A DNA stretch of 64,000 nucleotides from Marinobacter litoralis (GTDB lineage: Bacteria > Pseudomonadota > Gammaproteobacteria > Pseudomonadales > Oleiphilaceae). Location: assembly GCF_003336705.1 (NCBI RefSeq), contig NZ_QMDL01000002.1, positions 62,001-126,000 on the forward strand, written 5' to 3'. Below, piece by piece: positions 10,730 to 20,236 of this stretch (its first letter is position 1; each line of letters starts with the position of its first letter). Below the pieces are notes generated by a model. It did not search any database, was not told the origin of the DNA, and saw only the letters and a list, made by a program, of their open reading frames with translations. Position numbers and translations under genes: made by a program.

Positions 10730-10792
10730 TGATCGCGGGCGTATCGCTTCTTTTAGAGTAAGAACGCGTACCCACGTCTGCTCCGCCTCGCG
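10730..10792 (-). pseudogene. Degenerate tRNA-fMet relic (probable)
   Basis: Read on the minus strand, the first 15 bases (CGCGAGGCGGAGCAG) match the 5' end of bacterial initiator tRNA at 13 positions. The far end (CGCCCGCGATCA, then CATAAAAG) lines up with the 3' acceptor strand, CCA and trailer of the intact tRNA-fMet at 36188-36264. It is only about 63 bases long instead of 77; the anticodon arm is not CAT and the T arm is eroded, so it cannot be a working tRNA. It retains the same terminator as the intact gene. The middle could align by chance; the two ends plus the shared terminator are the real evidence. Confidence 0.45.
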
Positions 10793-10876
10793 GCGAAACT
10801 TTTCTGTATATCCATATAATGCGCGAATTATTCCAGACCTGACCGCCAGAGGCAACGACCCTTGTTTGCACAAACG

Positions 10877-11719
10877 TTAGCGGACTACCTTACTCGACTG
10901 TTTTTCAAAGGTCTCTCGCTGGGCAATTTCTTCAGCAATTAATCCGTCTCTCTTGGCCTTCAAGTATCTCAGGTAAGCGGGTATATAGGTTTTACCCATG
11001 TACTTGTCGAGATAGGGCAAAAATCCGGCGTAATTGCCTTTAAATTTGGCGTGATGAAAATCGTGGTACACCGGGCCTTCGTAGACAGGCAGAAAATGCA
11101 CCGGATTCCACGGAATATCGTAACCAATATGGCCATCCGCGCCTTCAATTTGCCGAATAATCACCCACAGCCAGATCACATAAATATGTGCGCCCACCAG
11201 AATCGGGCCAATAAGCGTCACCATCGCCGTCAGCGAAAATTCCAGCCAATGCATGTAATTGCCATTGATACCGCAGGTATTCCGAACCCGGTGATGGACG
11301 CTATGAACGTGACGGAGCAACCACTTGTTCTCATGCATGTAGCGGTGCATCCAGTAATACAAAAAGTCATCCAACAGCACGAAGAACACTAACTGCGCGA
11401 CAATAACGTACCACGCAGGTAATTCATTGTTATGAACACCGGTGAGTTTCAGTAACGGCCAGGTCAGCACCAAAAATGCAGCAACAATGAGGTTGTTGAT
11501 CAGAATGCGCCCGATGGAAGGCAGGAAATATTTCTTAACTTCGAAGGGCTTTTGCTGAATTTTATATTTGCGCAGAGATGCTGGATCTATCCACGCGACG
11601 ATTGTCCATGGCAATGCAACGGTCAAGAACGCCACCATGCTGATCGCCAGCGTTGCCATGGGAAACTGCCAGAACCAGGGGTCGTTATAAAACTCGCCCC
11701 ACAAACTGAATATGTCCAT
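10877..11719 (-). CDS. Sterol desaturase / fatty acid hydroxylase family membrane enzyme
   Basis: 280-residue integral membrane di-iron enzyme. Four hydrophobic spans lie in the N-terminal two thirds. The histidine boxes of the family are present in order: HRYMHENKWLLRHVHSVHH (HxxxH and HxxHH, about 123-143) and the C-terminal HDFHH near residue 215, plus YWMHR. Members hydroxylate or desaturate sterols, fatty acids or other lipids; the substrate cannot be read from sequence. Its own transcription unit probably ends at the hairpin upstream of sstT. The gene upstream on the same strand is the Kef-type antiporter, 105 bases away. Confidence 0.85.
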   Translation of the reverse strand: MDIFSLWGEFYNDPWFWQFPMATLAISMVAFLTVALPWTIVAWIDPASLRKYKIQQKPFEVKKYFLPSIGRILINNLIVAAFLVLTWPLLKLTGVHNNELPAWYVIVAQLVFFVLLDDFLYYWMHRYMHENKWLLRHVHSVHHRVRNTCGINGNYMHWLEFSLTAMVTLIGPILVGAHIYVIWLWVIIRQIEGADGHIGYDIPWNPVHFLPVYEGPVYHDFHHAKFKGNYAGFLPYLDKYMGKTYIPAYLRYLKAKRDGLIAEEIAQRETFEKQSSKVVR

Positions 11720-11824
11720 ATATCTTCTACCCCGCTCGCACCACGCAAGGCCCTTTTATCATTGTTTTAATATGGTTTTCCGATAAGCACCGACTTACGT
11801 CTTTATCGCAATTGACCATAGCAC

Positions 11825-13711
11825 TTATTGTGCTTTTGGGGGCGTCCAAACTGGGACATCTTCCGGTTTAGGCTCTTCCCATTCGCGATCCATCGCATTG
11901 TTCAATGCCCCTTCCAGCTTCATAAACAACTCGCCATACCGTGGACTGAAGTGAATGCCCTCTTCAATCTCTTTCCAGGCCTCGAACAATTCGTCTTCAT
12001 GGGCGCGTTCGTTATCCACGAAGGTCCATGTCATCTGCCTTGCCCGCAGAGGATGCACGCCCATGGCGGTAAGCGCATGGCTACCGAGCTCGAGCGCCGA
12101 ATAATAGGTTTCGCTAACAACATCATCTGCACCGGCCGCCCGCAGCTGATAGCCATGGCCGCGATCGAATGCCCGGGCCAACACCCAGACACTGGGGAAG
12201 AACTTCTTCACATGCTCCACCATCGTGACGGTACGCTCACGATCATCAATCGCTACCACCAGCAAGCGCGCTTTCGCGATGCCGGATTTTTCCAACAAAT
12301 CGGGGCGGCTGGCATCTCCAAAGAAGCTCTTGATATTGATCTGACGAACGTTTTCAATCTGTTCCAGCTCGTGATCAAGCACTACGATGGGCACATTGTT
12401 GGCCCGCAGCAACCGGCACACGATCTGGCCAAAACGCCCCACTCCGGCCACGATAACCGGAGCTTCTTCATCAATCGTATCGGCTTCGGGCTCATCGCTT
12501 TGAGAGCGCCGGTAACGAGGCAATACCATGTAGTCGTATGCGATAAATAATAGCGGAGTAAGGAACATGGACAGCGCAACGACGAGAGACAAAATCTGGG
12601 AAATATCCTGAGGGATCACGCTGTTTTGCACGCTGTAGGTAAGCAGTACGAAACCAAATTCACCTGCTTGGGCCAAACCCAGAGTGAACAGCCAGCCGTT
12701 ACTGCTGCGGATGCCGAACAACTGCGCAAGCGCCAATAGCACTAACGCCTTGCCGACGATCACCGCTAATCCAAGCGACAACACCGTACCCCATTCAGCG
12801 GCCAATACGTCGAAATTGATGCCGGCGCCAACGGTGATGAAGAACAACCCCAGTAACAGCCCTTTGAACGGCTCAATGTTTGCCTCCAGCTCATGCCGGA
12901 ACTCGCTGTTCGCCAACACCACACCGGCAAGAAAAGCCCCTAAGGCAGGCGACAAGTTCACCAAGCTCATTAAAGCGGCAATGCCAATAACCAACATCAA
13001 TGCGGTTGCCGTGAATACTTCGCGCAGCCCGGACTGAACCACGTATCGAAACAGTGGTCTGCTCAGGTAATAGCCCCCTACGATAACAGCGCCGACGGCC
13101 CCCACCACAACCAAGGCGTGTGCCCAACCCGGCAGATGCTCAACCAGGCTCAGGCCCGATTCTGCATGGGATGAAGAATCCCCCCCACCCATGAGGCTCG
13201 GTAACGCTAGCAGGGGAATCAATGCCAGCATCGGAATAACGGCTATATCCTGAAACAGCAGAACCGAAAACGTGTTGCGACCGCCCTCTGTTTTCGACAA
13301 CCCTTTTTCATCCAGGGTTTGCAGCACAATTGCAGTCGATGACAGCGCGAAAATGAGGCCAATGGTTAAGGCCGTTTGCCAGACAACCCCCAACCACCAA
13401 GCTATTGCCATGCCGGCCATAGCCGTTAACAATACCTGCAAACCACCCAGCCCCAGCAAACGCACTTTCATTGCCCAGAGTGCTTTAGGGTCAATTTCCA
13501 TCCCGATCAGAAACAGCATCATCACCACGCCGAACTCAGCGAAATGCTGAATGGTGGTCGTTTCCTGCCCTACAAGCCCCAACACGGGACCGATCACCAC
13601 ACCGGCCACCAGGTAACCAAGCACTGAACCCAGTCCTAGCCGCTTTGCGAAGGGCACGGCAATCACTGCCGCCAAGAGATAGATAAACGCCTGAATGAAA
13701 TAAGAGGTCAT
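11825..13711 (-). CDS. Kef-type K+/H+ antiporter (CPA2 family with TrkA-N domain)
   Basis: 628 residues. The N-terminal part (about 1-385) has 12-13 hydrophobic helices with CPA2 motifs (LGYLVAGVVIGP, FLIGMEIDP, ALSSTAIVLQTL, SPALGAFLAGVVLANSEFRHELE). A cytosolic Rossmann TrkA-N domain starts near residue 415 with GVGRFGQIVCRLL. Length and order match KefB/KefC. These proteins exchange K+ for H+ across the inner membrane and are gated by glutathione adducts or nucleotides. No KefF/KefG ancillary oxidoreductase gene is adjacent, so the gating partner is unknown. A 269-base AT-richer gap separates it from the divergent diguanylate cyclase; I found no clear promoter element there. Confidence 0.88.
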   Translation of the reverse strand: MTSYFIQAFIYLLAAVIAVPFAKRLGLGSVLGYLVAGVVIGPVLGLVGQETTTIQHFAEFGVVMMLFLIGMEIDPKALWAMKVRLLGLGGLQVLLTAMAGMAIAWWLGVVWQTALTIGLIFALSSTAIVLQTLDEKGLSKTEGGRNTFSVLLFQDIAVIPMLALIPLLALPSLMGGGDSSSHAESGLSLVEHLPGWAHALVVVGAVGAVIVGGYYLSRPLFRYVVQSGLREVFTATALMLVIGIAALMSLVNLSPALGAFLAGVVLANSEFRHELEANIEPFKGLLLGLFFITVGAGINFDVLAAEWGTVLSLGLAVIVGKALVLLALAQLFGIRSSNGWLFTLGLAQAGEFGFVLLTYSVQNSVIPQDISQILSLVVALSMFLTPLLFIAYDYMVLPRYRRSQSDEPEADTIDEEAPVIVAGVGRFGQIVCRLLRANNVPIVVLDHELEQIENVRQINIKSFFGDASRPDLLEKSGIAKARLLVVAIDDRERTVTMVEHVKKFFPSVWVLARAFDRGHGYQLRAAGADDVVSETYYSALELGSHALTAMGVHPLRARQMTWTFVDNERAHEDELFEAWKEIEEGIHFSPRYGELFMKLEGALNNAMDREWEEPKPEDVPVWTPPKAQ

Positions 13712-13980
13712 TGGTTAACAGTCACCAAGTTATGGTTTTAATAAACGACTAAAACGTCCCATAGTCATAAAATCTAGCATATTCCCCCACATAAAAACTC
13801 AATAAACCAGAGCCTTAGAGGCCTCTTTTTGGTTCAACTCCCGATGCTCTGCATTGAAAATATCGCTTTCAGCTTCAACGTACTCATCGCTTTCATAGAA
13901 ATGAATAGGATTTCAGTCATTCACAATATATACTTCAACAATACACATATGTAAGATTCCGCGAACGGGTCCAGCTGCTC

Positions 13981-14919
13981 ATGACAGCCAACGATAACGC
14001 GCCGCTCACCACAACATCCGATCACTTATTGCCTTTTATCGAATCGTTGCCAGATGCAGTGGTTATTGTTGATCAGAACCATAAAATCATGCTTGCGAAT
14101 GCACTCGCAGGCCGCATGTTTGGCTTTGCTGTTGATGACCTTAAAGGGTCTGATTTAAGCACGATCATTCCGATGCCCCTTCGGAATGCCCACCGCAAGC
14201 ATGTTAACGGTTACTTCGAAAAACCGGTTCTACGCCCTATGGGCGAAGAAAAACGTTTTTCCGGCGTTCGGTCCAACGGTCAAGAAGTTCCAGTTGATAT
14301 CATGATCAACATCATTGTTCTGGACGGGGCAAAAGTTGCGATGGCACTGGTCAGAGACGTCACCTACCAGCGGGAGCTGGAAGCGCGGCTGACGTTAGAG
14401 TCTTTAACCGACGAAATGACCGGTTTCTATAATCGAAAACACTTCAAAACCCAGCTGAACGCTCAGCTTTCGGGCTACGTTCGCTGGGGGCTGCCCACAT
14501 CGGTCATCATGTTCGATTTTGACCACTTCAAAAAAATTAACGATCAATATGGCCATGCAGCGGGCGATTTAGTGCTCACCACCATCGCGAAAATGGTTCG
14601 GCAGGAGCTCCGGCCTCTCGATGTAGGCTGCCGCATTGGTGGAGAAGAGTTTGCAATAATTCTGCCAAACGCGAATCTGGAAGATGCTGAAACGCTGGCT
14701 GAGCGCATACGCAAATTGATAGAACAAAAAGAATTCAAACTCGATGAGGTTAGTTTCCGGGCCACCGCTACTATGGGAGTAGCAACGTTTCTGCCGACCG
14801 ACACCTCATACGATTCGTTGATGAGGAGAGCCGATAACGTTCTGTATGTGGGCAAAGCCGCAGGACGTAACCGTACAGTTACGCAAAACGCTCTGCAGTC
14901 CACCGACTTTACCGGCTAA
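13981..14919 (+). CDS. PAS-GGDEF diguanylate cyclase
   Basis: 312 residues, apparently soluble. A PAS domain occupies about 12-130 (FIESLPDAVVIVDQNHKIMLANALAGRMFGF). A GGDEF domain occupies about 145-305 with the active-site motif GGEEF (220-224) and an intact inhibitory I-site RPLD (211-214) five residues before it. The protein should therefore make cyclic di-GMP from two GTP and be feedback-inhibited by it. The PAS domain suggests a redox, light or small-molecule input; no cofactor residues can be named with confidence. It is convergent with the ceramidase gene (22 bases between stops). The upstream Shine-Dalgarno is weak. Confidence 0.9.
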   Translation: MTANDNAPLTTTSDHLLPFIESLPDAVVIVDQNHKIMLANALAGRMFGFAVDDLKGSDLSTIIPMPLRNAHRKHVNGYFEKPVLRPMGEEKRFSGVRSNGQEVPVDIMINIIVLDGAKVAMALVRDVTYQRELEARLTLESLTDEMTGFYNRKHFKTQLNAQLSGYVRWGLPTSVIMFDFDHFKKINDQYGHAAGDLVLTTIAKMVRQELRPLDVGCRIGGEEFAIILPNANLEDAETLAERIRKLIEQKEFKLDEVSFRATATMGVATFLPTDTSYDSLMRRADNVLYVGKAAGRNRTVTQNALQSTDFTG

Positions 14920-14941
14920 CCCTCATCAATATTTAAATAAG

Positions 14942-17425
14942 CTATGGGCAAGCTCCACTTTTACCCGCCACTTCAACCACCCCACTGACACCTTCCCAGG
15001 CACCACCTGGCTTCGCCACCCCTTTGGTTCTCAAACGATAAGTACCGGGTTCCAGATTACGTGGCAAGTGCCAGTGCACCGACGCTTCCGATGCGCCGGT
15101 ATAAGGCAGTTCCATAGTGAACGCAGGCAAGAACCGCGGGTGCCAGGTATACAACAGGTTTGGCGAACGATCTGTCGCTACGACTTGCCAATTGCCATCC
15201 TCATTGAGTCGTTCGGCATAGGCATAACTGTCGTTCAGCATCAGATCGTTACGTGGATGACTGGCCTGAAACCGGGCGTAGATTTCATCGCCAGGCGCCG
15301 CCACGGCCGGCACATCCTCAAGCACCGTTCCGAAAGCCTGTTCGCCGGGGCTATCACTCGGAATATAGGGAAGCCTACGCAATACAGGTTTCACCTGCGG
15401 CAGATCTGGCCTAACAGGCAAAACGGTGCCCTGGACTATGGACTCCGCAAGTTTTCTGAGTTCTTGGCTAACGGCCGCCAGGCTCCATGGGCCAAACGCC
15501 GTTGACGCGCCCTCATACTGCTGACTGGCGTACTCTTCTCGTGTGGTCAGGTAATGGATATAGCCATTCACAAGACCCGCAATGACCACCGTATCAACAC
15601 CCACCGGCGCCAGCTCTTCCAGCACCATATCCCGTAAACGCCGGGCAGCCATAGTGGTGACTTCCCAAGGCAAACCCACCAATGCCAAGTTACCAAGCTG
15701 AAATATCTGCAAGGGATGCACCGCTGGTTCAAAATTTGACGTCAAACCTAGCAACCCCGTTACCTTGTTCGGTAACCCTCCGGCAATTTCGCCCAGATTC
15801 GTTGGAAGCAAGATAGGCTTTTCAGCATGACAGCCCAGCCCTAACAACGGCAGATGCTGCACGTTGCACAACAGAAGGTCACTGACCACCTGTAACGGCA
15901 TAGCCATGTCGGTCAAACCCGCAAAGTCGGCGGCGGCGCTTTTAAGCAGATCCGGCGAAGTAGTGCAGGTAAGACCTTCCTGACTGATCGGCCCGGGCCC
16001 ATCTTCCGCGCCGGCCGGAAAGGAAACCCCAAGCGCTGCATTACAGGTTTGTTTACTGGCCACATCCAGTTCCGGCGGATGCTCTAGCCGGGAAAGGATC
16101 TTCGGGTCTGTGACGGAGACTTTGTTCATCTGCACGTGCAGCAGCCGATAATCCACACCACCGGTTAATGGCTGGCCCTCTTGCCAAAGCTCCAGCGCCC
16201 GAGCCAGTTGCTTAGTGCCGGAGATAGCATTGGAATCCATCGGCGTTTCGCCGCCACCTCGGCGAGGGTCCGGATGCGGAAACTCATTGATGAAAATATT
16301 CGGGGAAGCATCACCCTCATCCGCTTGAGCAAACGCCGCTACGAAGCTGTCTTTACCCGGGTCTGCCCGATATTCCGTTGCCATGATTTCCTCGAAACCC
16401 AGCGAGGCAAAACCTTTGACATCGGAGCTGACGTAAGGAACTTCCGGCCCCATCACCGTCGGATGCACACCAAACCAGTTAATCACACCAACCGGGCTGC
16501 CACTCTTACGGCGCAGATTGAGTTGCACCATGGTTTTGGCAACATCCACTTCCTCGCCACGGACATTCACGTACTGCTGGCGTTCCTGCTCCGGGTTCAT
16601 CGCGTAAGCCGGGCGCGAACGGTTGATGTTGGTGTTCAACAACTCGCCTACGGCCATTTCGATCGGTGCCGTCTGGTCATTGGCTTCGATATTTCGATGC
16701 GCTCGATCGATGGCATCCACAATGCCATTGACAATGGTTTTATAGACCAGAGAATCGAACCCTAAGTGCAACGCGTTACCGGCTTCGTGGTGCGCATACC
16801 CGGCGGGGCCGTTGTGGGTATGCGTGGCGGACAGCATGAGGTTCTCAGCCGTGTATTTGGCGGCCAGCTCAGAATCTTTTGTCAAAGCTTCAAGTACACC
16901 ATTACGAATAGAGCCCCACATTAAGCCGATGTCGGCCGACACAAACATCACTCGTTTGCCATTACAGGGCGACTCTATGGCGAACGCCCGGGCATATTGG
17001 CGCTGATGCAAACCATGCATCACCTGCCCGGTATCTTCCCAGCCCGCGCCGCTTTTCAGAGCAACGGGGCCGGTAATGTCTGACAACCCACTGCCAAACC
17101 GGAATTCCTGATTGGTGGCGCACGCCCCGATGGCGTCTTGGGCCATAACCTGCGCGGCCGTGGCTTCAGAATTCGTCACCGAAGGCGCATCCATGCCCTT
17201 GCCGATGTCTCGCAACGGGCTGTCGATCACACACTGTGCCAGTTCAGGTTTTGCGAAAAATGCCTCGCTTGGCCCAACATCAACCGATGATTCTGGCTCA
17301 GTCGGAGTCGTCGCTGGAGAGGCGTCTTCGGAGCTGCTTTGATCGCCCCCGCAAGCCATTAAAGCCACACTGACAAGGGCCACACCCAAGTAACGAGATG
17401 CGTAACGGACTTTATAGTTGTTCAT
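14942..17425 (-). CDS. Neutral ceramidase-like lipoprotein
   Basis: 827 residues with a lipoprotein signal peptide (lipobox LMAC, Cys25) and a Ser/Pro/Glu-rich linker to about 55. The main domain matches neutral/alkaline ceramidases: FRFGSGLSDITGPV, SADIGLMWGSIRNGV, the metal-binding SATHTHNGPAGY, and AQADEGDASPN with Ser374 in the position of the catalytic serine of the Pseudomonas enzyme. A C-terminal beta-sandwich (about 690-820) ends the family fold. It hydrolyses the N-acyl bond of ceramides outside the cytoplasm, so the likely targets are host or algal sphingolipids, or a related amide. It is longer than secreted bacterial ceramidases (about 650). The ATG has AGGAAG six bases upstream. 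The beta-propeller lipoprotein gene lies 36 bases upstream on the same strand. Confidence 0.85.
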   Translation of the reverse strand: MNNYKVRYASRYLGVALVSVALMACGGDQSSSEDASPATTPTEPESSVDVGPSEAFFAKPELAQCVIDSPLRDIGKGMDAPSVTNSEATAAQVMAQDAIGACATNQEFRFGSGLSDITGPVALKSGAGWEDTGQVMHGLHQRQYARAFAIESPCNGKRVMFVSADIGLMWGSIRNGVLEALTKDSELAAKYTAENLMLSATHTHNGPAGYAHHEAGNALHLGFDSLVYKTIVNGIVDAIDRAHRNIEANDQTAPIEMAVGELLNTNINRSRPAYAMNPEQERQQYVNVRGEEVDVAKTMVQLNLRRKSGSPVGVINWFGVHPTVMGPEVPYVSSDVKGFASLGFEEIMATEYRADPGKDSFVAAFAQADEGDASPNIFINEFPHPDPRRGGGETPMDSNAISGTKQLARALELWQEGQPLTGGVDYRLLHVQMNKVSVTDPKILSRLEHPPELDVASKQTCNAALGVSFPAGAEDGPGPISQEGLTCTTSPDLLKSAAADFAGLTDMAMPLQVVSDLLLCNVQHLPLLGLGCHAEKPILLPTNLGEIAGGLPNKVTGLLGLTSNFEPAVHPLQIFQLGNLALVGLPWEVTTMAARRLRDMVLEELAPVGVDTVVIAGLVNGYIHYLTTREEYASQQYEGASTAFGPWSLAAVSQELRKLAESIVQGTVLPVRPDLPQVKPVLRRLPYIPSDSPGEQAFGTVLEDVPAVAAPGDEIYARFQASHPRNDLMLNDSYAYAERLNEDGNWQVVATDRSPNLLYTWHPRFLPAFTMELPYTGASEASVHWHLPRNLEPGTYRLRTKGVAKPGGAWEGVSGVVEVAGKSGACP

Positions 17426-17461
17426 GGAACTTCCTGTAAATTGTTACCAGTGCTTCGAGGT

Positions 17462-18769
17462 TCAGAACGGTGTGGTCCAGCCATCAGGCACACTACCTTC
17501 ACGGATACGCTGCGGATGGTCACCAACATCGACTCGAACCACTTCCTCGGCTCGCTCAATGTTGATCACCGACATCTGATCGGTGCCACTCCAGGACACA
17601 AAGCAGTTCTCGCCCGACGCGTCGCGGGTGATCCAGTAAGGCTTCTCACCCAGGCCTTCCAACAATTCATATTCAAAGGTTTCGCGATCAACGATGGCCA
17701 CGTAGTCACTCATGGTGCCGGCAACGCACAGTTTTTCGTCGCCACCGCCCATGGAGATGCCGTGATGTGCGGAGTCATTTACGTAAAGCTCGACCGGTAA
17801 GTTGGGAACCCGGTTGGGAAGGTGCGCGACTCGGGTAATTTTGTCGTTTTCCATATCGTATTCGACAAATCCATGAAAGAACGAAAGCTGGAAATAGAAG
17901 AACTTTTCATCCTCGGTGTGCGCCATGGGGCGAATGGCCGGACTCATGTCGGGGTAGCCCGCATCCGCCAGTTTCTCACTGATATCGAAGCTTTTAATAT
18001 CTTCCCAAGTCTCCGTATCCACTACTTTAAAGATGCGCTCGCCTTTTATGTTCTTAAGTGCCCCGCGGTCGGCCGCGGTGAACACATGCCCGATACTGGC
18101 GTGGTAAATCTTCTTGCCGTCCTTCGAGTACACGTTTTCATGAGGGGAGTTACCGGTTGGAAAACGGGCTTTTTCTTCGCCGGTCCACACATCCAGAATG
18201 TGCACAACCTTGCCCGTTGAAGCAGAGACAGCCACCTCTGTGCCATCCGGAGACAACGCCATGTGGTCAGAGCGAATACCGTCAACCTCAAACCGCCAGA
18301 CGATGTCGTTTGAGGCAATATCAATGGCGACCACATCCGCAAAGCTCGGCCTGGAAACAATCAACAACTCCCCGTTGCGGGTGCTGTACATGTCATCGAC
18401 GTATTGGTTATGCCCCTCCCCGATCAACAGTGCGATGCCATGAAAAGCAGCCAGCTTGATCGGGTTAAGCCAAATTTCCCGCATCCGCTCGTCTTTGTCC
18501 GGAATGCCGTTGATGCGGCCGATCTTTACGTAGCTTTCGCCGTCAATGACATCGATAACTCCGTCCCAGTTGCTGCCAACGAATACCACAGGGTTGGCGC
18601 CATCCTCGACGGGAACAGTCACTGAAGGTTCACTCTCGGGCTCGGTTTGTACCGTGGAACTCTGGGGCTCTGCGGAGCCATTACTTTCACCCGCACTGTC
18701 GTTTTCACCCATGCAGCCGGCGAGTATCAGTGCCATGAAAAGCGGTGTTAGAGGGGCAGTTAAGCGCAT
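17462..18769 (-). CDS. YVTN/amine-dehydrogenase-like beta-propeller lipoprotein
   Basis: About 435 residues. The start at 18769 (MRLTAPLTPLF) is preferred over the open frame to 18847: it begins a lipoprotein signal peptide (lipobox LAGC, Cys19) and has GGAG about ten bases upstream. After an acidic linker the chain shows repeated beta-propeller blades (NDIVWRFEVDGIRSDHMALSPDGTEVAVSAS, VHILDVWTGEEKARFPTG, CFVSWSGTDQMSVINIERAEEVVRVDVGDHP). This is the YVTN repeat form seen in quinoprotein amine dehydrogenase heavy chains and other extracytoplasmic binding proteins. No catalytic cofactor ligands are evident. It is probably co-transcribed with the downstream ceramidase and may be a surface partner for it. 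Confidence 0.8.
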   Translation of the reverse strand: MRLTAPLTPLFMALILAGCMGENDSAGESNGSAEPQSSTVQTEPESEPSVTVPVEDGANPVVFVGSNWDGVIDVIDGESYVKIGRINGIPDKDERMREIWLNPIKLAAFHGIALLIGEGHNQYVDDMYSTRNGELLIVSRPSFADVVAIDIASNDIVWRFEVDGIRSDHMALSPDGTEVAVSASTGKVVHILDVWTGEEKARFPTGNSPHENVYSKDGKKIYHASIGHVFTAADRGALKNIKGERIFKVVDTETWEDIKSFDISEKLADAGYPDMSPAIRPMAHTEDEKFFYFQLSFFHGFVEYDMENDKITRVAHLPNRVPNLPVELYVNDSAHHGISMGGGDEKLCVAGTMSDYVAIVDRETFEYELLEGLGEKPYWITRDASGENCFVSWSGTDQMSVINIERAEEVVRVDVGDHPQRIREGSVPDGWTTPF

Positions 18770-19031
18770 TGTAAGGGCTCCGTGTTTTTTATCTTTTGTT
18801 GTTTTATGCCGACACGACAGAAAACGTGATAGTCCGTCGCATTGCATTATGAGTACGTCGTCACATTTTCGCCTATGGCAGAAATGACGCGGCCACCGGC
18901 AGAAACGTCAATTCGGCCAACGAACGGCATTTAGACGCACTCCAAGGCCTTGAAAGCACACCCCAAACGTTTCAAACCGGAACTGCTATTCTTTCCAAGA
19001 TGTACCCATCTTTTCGTTTCCGGAGACGACT

Positions 19032-19484
19032 ATGGACGAGAGCGAAATTTCTCTGCTGGATATGACCATTCGCCTGCTTTCGGCCGCAGGGCTTGCATTC
19101 TTACTTGGCCTTGAACGAGAACTGCGAGGCAAGCCTGCAGGGCTGCGATCTCACATGCTGGTGTCTTTAGGGGCTTCTGCTTTCATCATGATGGGAATGC
19201 ACATTCTGCTAGCAACCGCGGAAGGCGACCCTTCCGCCCGGATAGACCCCACTCGCATCGTAGAAGGGGTGGTGGGCGGCATTGGCTTTTTGGGGGCTGG
19301 CTGCATCATACAAAGCCGCGGCAATGTTCAGGGCATCACCACAGGCGCCTCCATCTGGATTGCAGGGGCCATTGGGGTGGCATGCGGGCTAGGCACCATA
19401 GTACTGGCAGCCTTGCTGACAGGCTTTGCTCTGGTTACGGTGGTTGTTTTGGGCCGTTTTGAACGTGAAGTTATCGAGGACTGA
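19032..19484 (+). CDS. MgtC/SapB family inner-membrane protein
   Basis: 150 residues, essentially all membrane: four hydrophobic helices with the MgtC/SapB signature near the N-terminus (LSAAGLAFLLGLERELRGKPAGLRSHMLVSLG) and the conserved RIVEGVVGGIGFLGAGCIIQ...GITTGASIWIAGAIGVACG. It lacks the C-terminal ACT-like domain of full-length MgtC, so it belongs to the short SapB-like branch. MgtC proteins influence ATP synthase and growth in low Mg2+; whether this short form does is not known. GGAG is eight bases upstream of the ATG. The HAD enzyme gene starts 38 bases downstream. Confidence 0.88.
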   Translation: MDESEISLLDMTIRLLSAAGLAFLLGLERELRGKPAGLRSHMLVSLGASAFIMMGMHILLATAEGDPSARIDPTRIVEGVVGGIGFLGAGCIIQSRGNVQGITTGASIWIAGAIGVACGLGTIVLAALLTGFALVTVVVLGRFEREVIED

Positions 19485-19522
19485 GCGCCCCCACATTCGC
19501 TTTGCCAGAACGAGGATGCCGC

Positions 19523-20215
19523 ATGACCAGCAAGAAGTCCGCACCGATCATCGTATTCGATGTTAATGAAACCCTTCTCGACATTACCACCCTCGAACCC
19601 TTGTTTGAGCGCATGTTTGGGGACTCAGGCATTCTCCGGGAGTGGTTCGCACAGCTGGTGCTCTACTCCCAAACGATGACGTTGTCCGGCATTTATACAC
19701 CCTTCAACAAACTGGGCGCAGCGGCTCTGCAAATGACCGCCTCGATTCACCAAAAAACGTGCAGCAGTAATGATGTTGAAGAATTAGGGGCACGAATGCG
19801 CAACATGCCAGCCCACCCGGATGTCGTCCCTGCTCTCACCCGCTTGAAAGATGCCGGGTTCCGGCTGGTCACGCTGACCAACTCCCCCGGCTCTGCTGCA
19901 CCAACCCCGCTGGATGAAGCCGGATTAAGCCAGTTCTTTGAACGTACTTTCAGCGTTGAAGCAACGAGCAAGTTCAAGCCCGCCCCGGAAACCTATCAAC
20001 ACGTAGCACAAGAACTCTCGGTTCAGACGTCAGATCTGTGCCTGGTCGCCTGCCACCTTTGGGACACCATAGGTGCACAGGCGGCTGGCTGCCAAGGCGC
20101 TTTTCTCACTCGTCCTCACAATGCATTTTTACCCGCGCCCGGCGTTCCGCATCCTGACTTTATGGCATCAGACCTAACTGAATTGGCTGATCAAATCATT
20201 AACAACGCACTCTAA
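19523..20215 (+). CDS. Haloacid dehalogenase type II family hydrolase
   Basis: 230 residues from the ATG at 19523 (GAGGA seven bases upstream; the open frame reaches 19502 but the first residues there are unlike the family). HAD motifs: FDVNETLLD with nucleophile Asp13, LTNSPG (motif II), KFKPAPETY (motif III lysine) and VACHLWDTIGAQAAG (motif IV). The overall pattern is that of 2-haloacid dehalogenase type II proteins (L-2-haloacids to D-2-hydroxyacids). The family's usual VAAHAWD here reads VACHLWD, so the substrate may differ. It follows the MgtC-like gene and ends at a strong bidirectional terminator. Confidence 0.82.
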   Translation: MTSKKSAPIIVFDVNETLLDITTLEPLFERMFGDSGILREWFAQLVLYSQTMTLSGIYTPFNKLGAAALQMTASIHQKTCSSNDVEELGARMRNMPAHPDVVPALTRLKDAGFRLVTLTNSPGSAAPTPLDEAGLSQFFERTFSVEATSKFKPAPETYQHVAQELSVQTSDLCLVACHLWDTIGAQAAGCQGAFLTRPHNAFLPAPGVPHPDFMASDLTELADQIINNAL

Positions 20216-20236
20216 AGGCCTGTTGCCCTATAGCAA

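Noticed and set aside
10741..10792. Functional tRNA of another type (for example tRNA-Sec) upstream of sstT
   Set aside because: Too short, with no complete acceptor, T or anticodon arm; only a relic fits.
11828..12550. 240-codon open frame opposite the Kef-type antiporter
   Set aside because: Shadow of the TrkA-N and RCK coding region; composition not protein-like.
13712..13980. Possible small RNA or terminator in the gap before the diguanylate cyclase (AGAG..CTCTTTTT near 13814-13836)
   Set aside because: The stem is short and broken, and no gene on the plus strand ends before it; I cannot support it.
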